Shown: one piece after another, positions 57,603 to 64,000 of the stretch
Layout of the letters: every line of letters starts with the position of its first letter
Numbering within the stretch: the stretch's first letter is position 1
NCBI GenBank assembly: GCA_002353815.1
Contig: DEKK01000008.1
Coordinates: forward strand, 83,396-147,395
Origin: Bifidobacteriaceae bacterium UBA2724
GTDB lineage: Bacteria > Actinomycetota > Actinomycetes > Actinomycetales > Bifidobacteriaceae
Direction: 5' to 3'
DNA: 64,000 nucleotides
Notes under the pieces: generated by a model
Told to the model about the DNA's origin: nothing
Database searches by the model: none
What the model saw: only the letters and a program-made list of their open reading frames with translations
Position numbers and translations under genes: made by a program

Positions 57603-58619
57603 TCAGGCCTTCGACGTATCCGCCGGCCTTGTGGGCAGGGCGTCAAGACGCCGCTGCACGTCGTCGGGGATGTTCGTCAGCCGGGATGCGTCCATGTCCT
57701 CGAGGAACACAGGCTGCAGCATGTGCCAGTCCTCGGGGTGTGCCGCGACCTCGTCACACCACAGCGTCACCCAGGCCTGGCTTATGCCCCGGAGGGCGTT
57801 CTCGCGACCCATGTTCCGGTACTCGCGCGGATCGACCTTCCCGCTGATGTCAACGACATAACCATACGGTGTTTTTGCGGCTTTGCGTCGTTTTCCGTGA
57901 AGTTTTTCTCGGTACACGTTGACAACGTACAAAGGTAGCATAAGGTCATACGACAATGTCGCCGGCCCTCGCGCGACGCGGATCATCGAGTCGAAAGCCT
58001 CGACGAATTCGCCATGGTGGCTCAGGTCCCTGTCCGCAAGCAACGGCACGAGGACCCGCCGGTCGCCTCGCATCACGTCTTTGAGCTTCTCGGTGAGCCC
58101 GGGCGTTTTGGTGGTGAAGATGCGGATCCCCGCCCTCTCGCGGATGTCGATGAAGGACCGGAGCAGTTCCTCGTTGGACAGCCGCTCGGCCACCGTCGTG
58201 ACAGGCAGCAGGTTGCCATGCGACCAGAACCCGGCGTAGTCCCAGTTTCCCTGATGCCCCAGGGCCGCCGGAAGCGATGTGCGTTCGGCCGTACGCATGA
58301 TGTCGTCGTAATATTTGCCGGTTCCCCGGACTCGCGCCGCCAAGGTCGCGTCGTCGCGGGCTTCAAGGGTCATCGCTTCGGAAAAGTACGTGAAGTAGGA
58401 ACGCATGCCTTGGTGCGCGACACGCCGAAGCTCCCTGCGCCCGGCGGGCTTCCCATCGCGGAACGCGAGGACATGGGCCAGGTTGCGTTCGAGCTGACGT
58501 TCCCCGCCAAGACCGAAAAGCCACAGGATGTCTGCGGACAGCAGGAAAACGCCGCGCACGAAGCGTTCGGACAATGCCGACGCATGGCGTGCCACGAACA
58601 CAAGCAGCCTGTCGACCAT
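57603..58619 (-). CDS. patA: Lipid A-type acyltransferase, PatA-like
   Basis: Acylates glycolipids at the membrane; in mycobacteria PatA adds palmitate to PIM1/PIM2. It has 338 residues. It has a hydrophobic N-terminal helix (near 20-38) and the catalytic HxxxxD motif in GHQGNWDYAG (near residue 120). LVPLLADRDLSHHG and later basic patches follow. It lacks the cofactors of soluble acyltransferases. GAGGAGAAGAT precedes ATG 58619. TATACT on the minus strand (58715-58710) may give it its own start. It sits between pimA and the PIP synthase gene, as in M. tuberculosis. Confidence 0.82.
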   Translation of the reverse strand: MVDRLLVFVARHASALSERFVRGVFLLSADILWLFGLGGERQLERNLAHVLAFRDGKPAGRRELRRVAHQGMRSYFTYFSEAMTLEARDDATLAARVRGTGKYYDDIMRTAERTSLPAALGHQGNWDYAGFWSHGNLLPVTTVAERLSNEELLRSFIDIRERAGIRIFTTKTPGLTEKLKDVMRGDRRVLVPLLADRDLSHHGEFVEAFDSMIRVARGPATLSYDLMLPLYVVNVYREKLHGKRRKAAKTPYGYVVDISGKVDPREYRNMGRENALRGISQAWVTLWCDEVAAHPEDWHMLQPVFLEDMDASRLTNIPDDVQRRLDALPTRPADTSKA

Positions 58620-58722
58620 ATCTTCTCCTCTCTGCCACGGCCGTCTCGGACCTGTACCGTCCCCACGGCCATCAGCGTGAGTGCAAGTCAAACGGCAGCC
58701 AAAAGCATGAGTATAAAGCATA

Positions 58723-58754
58723 ATGCGCCGCTCTGCATAGACAGAACGGCGCAT
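58723..58754 (-). terminator. Hairpin between the PIP synthase-like and PatA-like genes
   Basis: ATGCGCCG pairs with CGGCGCAT, with TCTG/CAGA added after one mismatch. On the minus strand it is followed by a T/A-rich stretch. It could be a partial terminator. Confidence 0.45.
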
Positions 58755-58795
58755 CATACGTCGGTCAGGTCCGTCACGCGGCTTTCGGCCGGCGT

Positions 58796-59476
58796 TCAGG
58801 ACTTTCGGGAATCCGTCCCGTCGACAGGCGACGCGGCAACGGGAATCCTGTTGCCGGGGTCGGCCATCGCCAGTTGGTGAATCTTGTGGATGCGCTGCCA
58901 CACCGTGATGACTCCGAGAATCGTAAGCGCACCCATGAAGCAGCTGAGCACGGCGACCGGCAGGCCGCATCCGGTGAGGAACATTCCCACCAGGATGATG
59001 ACGAGGCGGTCGGAGCGCGTCGCGATGCCGTTCTTGGCCTCGTACCCGACGGCCTCGCCACGCGCACGGGCGTACGAGGTCACGAACGAGGTCATGATCG
59101 ATGCCAGAGCGCAGTAGAAACCGATCTGCGGCCACACGGTGAAAAAGTCATCGAGTCGCACCATGTAGATGATGACGGCCACCAGCACGGCCCAGTCGGC
59201 GATGCGGTCGAGCGTGGAGTCGAGGAAGGCCCCGAACTTCGTACCGCCGCCTTCCAGCGTCGCGACCGACCCGTCGAGCGAGTCGAAGACGACGAGCACG
59301 GCGAGCACGATCGAGCCGACGAGAAGGTTCCCGGTGATGCCGGTGATGAATGCGGCGATCACCGTGCCGACGGCGCCCAGGATGGTGACCGCGTTGGCCG
59401 TCATCCCCATCGCATGCATGCCGCGCGCGATGGGCGCGATGATGCGCTTCCAGGGCTTTCTCAGTTTTTCGAACAT
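58796..59476 (-). CDS. CDP-alcohol phosphotransferase, phosphatidylinositol-phosphate synthase-like
   Basis: A 226-residue membrane enzyme placed where mycobacteria have the phosphatidylinositol-phosphate synthase (Rv2612c). The CDP-alcohol signature reads DSLDGSVATLEGGGTKFGAFLDSTLD. The Asp residues and glycines are kept, but the usual AR pair is AT, so the conserved arginine is missing. Hydrophobic segments account for most of the rest. AAGGACTGACCC precedes ATG 59476, three bases after the HIT gene. Identity as PIP synthase is inference from the neighbouring PimA- and PatA-like genes. Confidence 0.8.
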   Translation of the reverse strand: MFEKLRKPWKRIIAPIARGMHAMGMTANAVTILGAVGTVIAAFITGITGNLLVGSIVLAVLVVFDSLDGSVATLEGGGTKFGAFLDSTLDRIADWAVLVAVIIYMVRLDDFFTVWPQIGFYCALASIMTSFVTSYARARGEAVGYEAKNGIATRSDRLVIILVGMFLTGCGLPVAVLSCFMGALTILGVITVWQRIHKIHQLAMADPGNRIPVAASPVDGTDSRKS

Positions 59477-59479
59477 GGG

Positions 59480-60118
59480 TCAGTCCTTGTCTTCCTCGCG
59501 TTCTTTCGCGGCCAGCGGCAGGCCGAAGCTCGGCGCCAGTCCCTCGAAGGCGGCGGCGTATGCCTCGCGCTGCTCATGCAGAAGGATGGGCATGGTGCGG
59601 GTCTGCGCGATGATCGGCATGAAGTTGGAATCTCCGTTCCACCGCGGCACAATGTGCTGATGCAGGTGCGTCGCGACGCCGGCTCCGGCGACCTCACCCT
59701 GGTTGATGCCCAGGTTGTATCCGTCCGGATGCGACACCGTCCTCATCACCGTCATGGCCAGGGTGCTGGCCTTTTCGAATTCGAACAGCTCGTCGTCATC
59801 GAGGTCGGTGAGGAAGCTCACATGGCGGTAGGGGCAGACCATGAGATGGCCGCAGTTGTAAGGGTACAGGTTCATGATGGCGAACACATACGTGCCGCGC
59901 CATGCGATGAGACCGTCCTCGTCGGACTTCTTGGGACCGGCGCAGAACGGGCACTCCTTGTGCTCGGGTTTCTTCGCCTCTCTCCCACCCTTGGACCCGC
60001 GCAGCACATAGGACATGCGCTGGGGCGTCCACAGCCGCTGGAAGCCATCCTCCTGAGGCGGGAAATCGCGGGGGTCGTCGATTCTCACGTTCCCGCCGTC
60101 GTTCGTGTTGTCAGTCAT
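59480..60118 (-). CDS. HIT-family nucleotide hydrolase/phosphorylase (Rv2613c-like)
   Basis: A 212-residue protein. The HIT motif HLHQHIVPRW (histidine triad) is near residue 150, and a cysteine pair ECPFCAG near 56 matches the zinc site of AP4A phosphorylase-type HIT proteins (Rv2613c). NLYPYNCGHLMVCP is the substrate-binding strand. It probably degrades Ap4A or related nucleotides. It lies between thrS and the PIP synthase-like gene as in mycobacteria; aminoacyl-tRNA synthetases make Ap4A, a plausible functional link. The ATG is 15 bp after thrS. Confidence 0.87.
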   Translation of the reverse strand: MTDNTNDGGNVRIDDPRDFPPQEDGFQRLWTPQRMSYVLRGSKGGREAKKPEHKECPFCAGPKKSDEDGLIAWRGTYVFAIMNLYPYNCGHLMVCPYRHVSFLTDLDDDELFEFEKASTLAMTVMRTVSHPDGYNLGINQGEVAGAGVATHLHQHIVPRWNGDSNFMPIIAQTRTMPILLHEQREAYAAAFEGLAPSFGLPLAAKEREEDKD

Positions 60119-60133
60119 GATGCGACGTCACGC

Positions 60134-62182
60134 TCACTCGTAGGCGGGTGCGACGATGGCGGCTTCGAAATCGTCGGCAGTGTTGATCTGCATGTGCGAT
60201 GCGATGGCCGCCTTGATCTGTTCGACGGCCTCGTCCACCGGCACGCCGTTCTTCTGGCTGCCGTCACGGAAGCGGAAGCTCACCGCGTTGTTGGCGGTGT
60301 CCTCCTCGCCGGCGATGAGGATGAACGGTGCCTTGGACTTGGAGGCGTTGCGGATCTTCTTGCCGAAGCGGTCGTCGGAATCGTCGAGCTCGCAGCGCAC
60401 GAAGTTGTATGTGAGCTTGTCGATAACGCCCTTGAGGTGCTCGGCCGCGTTGTCGGTGACCGGCACGCCCAGCACCTGCACCGGGGCGAGCCATGCCGGG
60501 AACGCGCCCGCGTAGTTCTCGAGGAGGATCGCGAAGAAACGCTCGATGGAGCCGAAGAGGGCGCGGTGGATCATCACCGGACGCTGGCGGGTGCCGTCGG
60601 CGGCGATGTATTCCAGCTGGAAGCGCTCAGGAAGGTTGAAATCGAGCTGGATCGTCGAAACCTGCCAGGTGCGGCCGATGGCGTCGCGTGCCTGCACCGA
60701 GATCTTCGGGCCGTAGAACGCGGCGCCGCCCGGGTCGTCCACGAGTTCGAGGCCGGATTCCTTGGCGACTTCCGCCAGCGTGTTGGTGGCTTCCTCCCAG
60801 ATCTCATCGGAACCGACGAACTTGTGCTCGTCCTTGGTGGACAGCTCGAGGTAGAAGTCGTTGAGTCCGAAGTCCTTGAGCACGCTGAGCACGAAGTTCA
60901 GCACGTTGCGGATCTCGCCGCGCATCTGTTCGCGGGTGCAGTAGATGTGCGAATCGTCCTGCGTCAGACCGCGCACGCGCGTCAGGCCATGAACGACGCC
61001 GGACTTCTCGTAGCGGTACACGGTGCCGAACTCGAAGAGGCGCAGCGGCAGCTCGCGGTACGAACGCTGGCGGGACGCGAAGATGAGGTTATGCATCGGG
61101 CAGTTCATCGGCTTGAGGTAGTAGTCGAAGCCTTCCTTGGTCACATTGCCGTCGGCATCGCGTTCCTCGTCCACGCGCATGGGCGGATACATGCCGTCCT
61201 TGTACCACGACAGATGGCCGGAGATCTCATAGAGATGGCCCTTGGTGATGTGCGGCGTCTGGACGAATGAATATCCGGCGCGCAGGTGGCGCTTGCGGGA
61301 GTATTCCTTCATCGCGTTGATGACCGCGGCGCCCTTCGGGTGGAACACGGCGAGGCCCGGTCCGATCTCGTCCGGGAACGAGAACAGGTCCATCTCCTGG
61401 CCGAGCTTGCGGTGGTCGCGCTTGGCGGCTTCCTCCATGCGGGTCGTATATGCCTTGAGGTCGTCCTTCGACGCCCATGCGGTGCCGTAGATGCGCTGGA
61501 GCATGGGGTTCTTCTCGTCGCCGCGCCAGTAGGCGGAGGCGGAGCGCTGGAGCTTGAAAGCCTTGATGTAGCGAGTGTTGGGCAGATGCGGTCCGCGGCA
61601 GAGATCCTTCCACGCCACGGTGCCGTCGGGATTCACGTTGTCATAGAAGGTCAGCTCGTTCTCGGCCACCTTCGTGGCGCCCTCGTCGTCAATCGTCTTT
61701 TCGGCGGTGTCGATGAGCTCGAGCTTGTACGGCTGGTCGGCCTCTTCCTTGCGCGCCTCGTCCTCGGTGACGACACGGCGGCGGAACTCCTGGCCCTTGT
61801 TGATGATGTGCTGCATGTGCTTTTCGATCTCTTTGAGATCGTCGGGCGTAAACGGGTCCTTGACGTCGAAATCGTAATAGAATCCGTCTTCGATCACCGG
61901 GCCGACGCCGAACTTGACGTCGGGGCGAACTTCCTGCACGGCCTGCGCCATGACGTGGGTGGCGGAGTGACGCATGATCGCCAGACCGTCGTCGGAGCTC
62001 AGCTCGATGCCTTCGACGGCATCGCCGTCCTTGAGGGGCGTGTACAGATCGCGCAGCTCGCCGTTGAGACGCACGGCGATGATGTTCTTGTCGCCAGAAA
62101 AAAGCTCGGTCCCCGTGACAGTGGATTCCACCTCCTTCTGTTCCCCGTTGACAGTGATCGTAATCATGGAGGTTTGTTCCAT
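60134..62182 (-). CDS. thrS: Threonyl-tRNA synthetase
   Basis: Charges tRNA-Thr in the cytosol. It has 682 residues. There is a TGS domain (residues ~5-65), an editing domain with HSATHVMAQAV near 76, and the class II core: motif 1 region PKGAAVINAMKEYSR, zinc-binding Cys in KPMNCPMHN, motif 2 LPLRLFEFGTVYRYEKSG, motif 3 HRALFGSIERF. A C-terminal anticodon domain follows. AAAGGACACAACA precedes ATG 62182; ATG 62167 is internal and lacks a ribosome site. Confidence 0.96.
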   Translation of the reverse strand: MEQTSMITITVNGEQKEVESTVTGTELFSGDKNIIAVRLNGELRDLYTPLKDGDAVEGIELSSDDGLAIMRHSATHVMAQAVQEVRPDVKFGVGPVIEDGFYYDFDVKDPFTPDDLKEIEKHMQHIINKGQEFRRRVVTEDEARKEEADQPYKLELIDTAEKTIDDEGATKVAENELTFYDNVNPDGTVAWKDLCRGPHLPNTRYIKAFKLQRSASAYWRGDEKNPMLQRIYGTAWASKDDLKAYTTRMEEAAKRDHRKLGQEMDLFSFPDEIGPGLAVFHPKGAAVINAMKEYSRKRHLRAGYSFVQTPHITKGHLYEISGHLSWYKDGMYPPMRVDEERDADGNVTKEGFDYYLKPMNCPMHNLIFASRQRSYRELPLRLFEFGTVYRYEKSGVVHGLTRVRGLTQDDSHIYCTREQMRGEIRNVLNFVLSVLKDFGLNDFYLELSTKDEHKFVGSDEIWEEATNTLAEVAKESGLELVDDPGGAAFYGPKISVQARDAIGRTWQVSTIQLDFNLPERFQLEYIAADGTRQRPVMIHRALFGSIERFFAILLENYAGAFPAWLAPVQVLGVPVTDNAAEHLKGVIDKLTYNFVRCELDDSDDRFGKKIRNASKSKAPFILIAGEEDTANNAVSFRFRDGSQKNGVPVDEAVEQIKAAIASHMQINTADDFEAAIVAPAYE

Positions 62183-62247
62183 TGTTGTGTCCTTTGCTAT
62201 CGGGACCCGCGGTACAAGGTGCGGGCCGGGACTGACGTTACGTAGAC

Positions 62248-62276
62248 ACAATAAGTTCCTCAGGGCATGAATGCAA
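62248..62276 (-). promoter_or_regulatory. thrS promoter
   Basis: On the minus strand TTGCAT, 17 bp, TATTGT, giving a leader of about 60 nt. No T-box stem or T-box sequence is seen in it. Confidence 0.55.
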
Positions 62277-62278
62277 AT

Positions 62279-62313
62279 GGGGCGGGCGAATTCTGGCTGA
62301 ACTCGCCCGCCCC
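62279..62313 (-). terminator. Terminator before thrS
   Basis: GGGGCGGGCGA and TCGCCCGCCCC form a perfect 11-bp stem with a 13-nt loop, followed on the minus strand by ATTTGC. It ends the PASTA-like gene and lies upstream of the thrS -35. Confidence 0.6.
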
Positions 62314-62365
62314 GTGGGTTGCATGACGGTTGGCGCGCGGCACGGACGGCCACGCACTGGGGGTC

Positions 62366-64000
62366 TCATTGTTTCAGGTACGTCTGGAAATAGTTGGAAC
62401 TGGTCAGGTCCTTGCTCAGATCCGAGACATCCGGCACCAACAGGGTTTTCTCGAGAAGACCCGAATCATCCGTGATGTCGGATACCTGGTTGCACGTGAG
62501 ATTGCCTTGCCCGGCCTCCATCTGGTTCCATTGGGCGGCGGTGCAGACGGGGGCTTCGGTCACCTTCCGCCCGGTAAGCCAGACCTGGCCTTTCTGCCCC
62601 TGCGAGATTGCGGATTGAACCGATGCATCCGACGGGCCGCTGAACGTCACGTCGTACGTGTGGTCATCCACTTTCTGAATATCCGTGATCGTGCCCGTGT
62701 AATTCGCTCCATGGTCGCATGACTGACTGGAGACGGTGAAGCTTTCGGAATACGATCCGTCGGAATTGAAAGTCAGCGTTGTGGTTCCGCAATCCGATCC
62801 GCCGACGCCACTGGGGAATTCGCTTGTGAAGGTATAGTACGGGAACTGATAGTCGTATGTACCCGCGATGGCCTCGAATGCTGTCTGGCGTTCGGCGGCT
62901 GCCTGGTCGGCCTGTTTCTGGTCGGAGCTCTTGGAGTCCGACACGCTGGAGTCGCCGATCTGGTCGTCGATGCTCGTCTCGGGGAAGGCGCCGAGGTTGT
63001 TCGGGTCCATCGGGTCCTCGACGAGGTAGTACGCGCTCTGGTCGGACGGGGCGGGCTTGACGGCGTAGCGGGCGCGGTTCCCCAGGAACGCGATGCTCGG
63101 GTTGACGTTGGTCGTCATGTCGACCGACGCCAGGTCCGGGAACACCTCGTGCTTGTACTCGTGGCGCTGCTGGTCGGTGTACAGGCTCGGGTCGCGCGCG
63201 ATCAGATACGGCGTGTCGGCGTCCGGCTCGCCCTGGGACGCGGCCTCTTTCACTGCGTCGGCGTCGAAGTACCCCATGTCCTCCACGGCCTTGATGTCGC
63301 CGCCGACCGGCACGTACACGTACCACGCGTCGTCCATCTGGTAGCCCGGGTCGTCGGCGTGATCGACATCCTGGTCTGCGGCCAACGAACTGTAGTCCTG
63401 GACCTGGCCGTTCACGCACACCCGCTCGCTGTCCCCGCCGGACATGGTCTCGCGCTTCCAGTACTTCCAGTCGCCGTCGGTCCCGCAATAGCCATAGGCG
63501 ATCTGCCGCGAGGAGACCAGTTCGAAGGTGCCGGTGTCGCCGAACAGGAGCGGGCTGTCATCCCAAGACGCCGCTTTGTCCGTTCCGGCGCCGGTGGCCT
63601 TCAGGTCGCCCATGCACGTGCCTTGGGCAATGTAGCAGGGTTCGAGATTAATGGGGTAACCGTTGTTGGAATTAGGATCGAGCTGGCTCGACGTCAAGAA
63701 GCAATAGTAGCCGTAGGTGTCGCATGTCTGAGACAGGGTGATGCAGTCCGATCCGTCCGCCTTGCAATACAGTCCGGCCGCCTCCGTCGTATCCGCGAAA
63801 ATGGCACGGGCGGGATCCGACGACGCGGATGCATTCGCGAATGCCTTATCGCGGTCCGTCGCCACGGTCTGCGAGTCGACGCCGTAGTAGAGGGTGACGC
63901 TGCTCCCGGCGTCCGCGGTGGTGCCCAGGGCGGGGTCGCTGGCGACGACCTTGCCCACGTTGGCCTTCGTGCCGAAGCGGGCCTTGCGGGTCACGGTGTA
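62366..64000 (-). CDS. PASTA-like, cysteine-containing surface protein, C-terminal 544 residues (cut by window edge)
   Basis: The frame is open to the window end, so the N-terminus is missing. The first visible residues (GKVVASDPALGTTADAGSSV) resemble a PASTA repeat, as found in penicillin-binding proteins and Ser/Thr kinases. The middle carries eight or more Cys in pairs, aromatic-rich stretches and Asp/Ser-rich segments, consistent with an extracellular disulfide-bonded region. The C-terminal ~150 residues (SDCGTTTLTFNSDGSYSE onward) look beta-rich. There is no membrane segment in the visible part. A kinase or anchor may lie upstream. The family beyond PASTA is unrecognised. Confidence 0.65.
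   Translation of the reverse strand, partial: YTVTRKARFGTKANVGKVVASDPALGTTADAGSSVTLYYGVDSQTVATDRDKAFANASASSDPARAIFADTTEAAGLYCKADGSDCITLSQTCDTYGYYCFLTSSQLDPNSNNGYPINLEPCYIAQGTCMGDLKATGAGTDKAASWDDSPLLFGDTGTFELVSSRQIAYGYCGTDGDWKYWKRETMSGGDSERVCVNGQVQDYSSLAADQDVDHADDPGYQMDDAWYVYVPVGGDIKAVEDMGYFDADAVKEAASQGEPDADTPYLIARDPSLYTDQQRHEYKHEVFPDLASVDMTTNVNPSIAFLGNRARYAVKPAPSDQSAYYLVEDPMDPNNLGAFPETSIDDQIGDSSVSDSKSSDQKQADQAAAERQTAFEAIAGTYDYQFPYYTFTSEFPSGVGGSDCGTTTLTFNSDGSYSESFTVSSQSCDHGANYTGTITDIQKVDDHTYDVTFSGPSDASVQSAISQGQKGQVWLTGRKVTEAPVCTAAQWNQMEAGQGNLTCNQVSDITDDSGLLEKTLLVPDVSDLSKDLTSSNYFQTYLKQ

Noticed and set aside
62183..62365. T-box riboswitch upstream of thrS
   Set aside because: The leader after the promoter is about 60 nt and shows no T-box sequence or specifier stem.

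Overview
The window is a contiguous piece of a high-GC Gram-positive chromosome, almost certainly a Bifidobacterium or a close relative. The evidence is the set of actinobacterial families (RbpA, GuaB3, HelY, a GarA/OdhI-type FHA protein, DUF881/DUF1290 proteins, a phosphatidylinositol-mannoside type gene block) combined with the fused TrpC-TrpB and Cmk-Der genes I associate with bifidobacteria. Species cannot be named from this sequence alone. Gene density is high. I see no insertion sequence, prophage, CRISPR array or rRNA; one tRNA is present.

Layout. 1-5.6 kb: truncated isocitrate dehydrogenase, divergent GuaB3, an Rv3235-type protein and an acyl-CoA synthetase. 5.8-12.8 kb: peptide deformylase, then the translation/lipid string rpsB-tsf-pyrH-frr-cdsA-rlmN. 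12.9-22.8 kb: histidine and tryptophan genes (hisF, hisI-trpE, trpCB-trpA, hisE, hisG) interrupted by lgt and rpe. 23.1-28.9 kb: a tightly overlapped actinobacterial operon pgsA-DUF881-DUF1290-DUF881-FHA(GarA), followed by a MerR regulator resembling FtsR/Rv1828. 28.9-30.6 kb: a gene-poor stretch that looks AT-richer than its surroundings, with one zinc-ribbon protein of unknown function. 30.6-38.9 kb, minus strand: HAD phosphatase, RbpA, HelY helicase, a small membrane protein, a fused PafB-PafC WYL regulator and a UGP2-type UDP-glucose pyrophosphorylase. 39-45 kb: tRNA-Pro(GGG), Cmk-Der fusion, RluB-type pseudouridine synthase, an aquaporin and a small membrane protein, both with acidic tails. 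44.7-51.2 kb, minus strand: DUF3017, purH, DUF6350, sucD, sucC. 51.3-62.2 kb, minus strand: apt, yajC, ruvB, ruvA, ruvC, yebC, PimA-, PatA- and PIP-synthase-like genes, HIT hydrolase and thrS, an order recalling the mycobacterial thrS-to-apt region. The end holds the C-terminal part of a cysteine-containing PASTA-like protein.

How the parts connect. The most interesting signal is a two-branch DNA-damage arrangement. A perfect LexA-type palindrome sits upstream of ruvAB, and a RecA-NDp-like promoter (the class recognised with PafBC) sits upstream of yebC-ruvC. The window also encodes a single-chain PafBC homolog. A second theme is the conserved membrane/FHA operon: its FHA protein keeps the N-terminal ETTS phospho-acceptor motif of GarA/OdhI, which in relatives controls 2-oxoglutarate metabolism. 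Isocitrate dehydrogenase and succinyl-CoA synthetase are in the same window, and bifidobacteria are generally described as lacking 2-oxoglutarate dehydrogenase. A third theme is envelope lipid synthesis (cdsA, two CDP-alcohol phosphotransferases, PimA-like and PatA-like enzymes, lgt).
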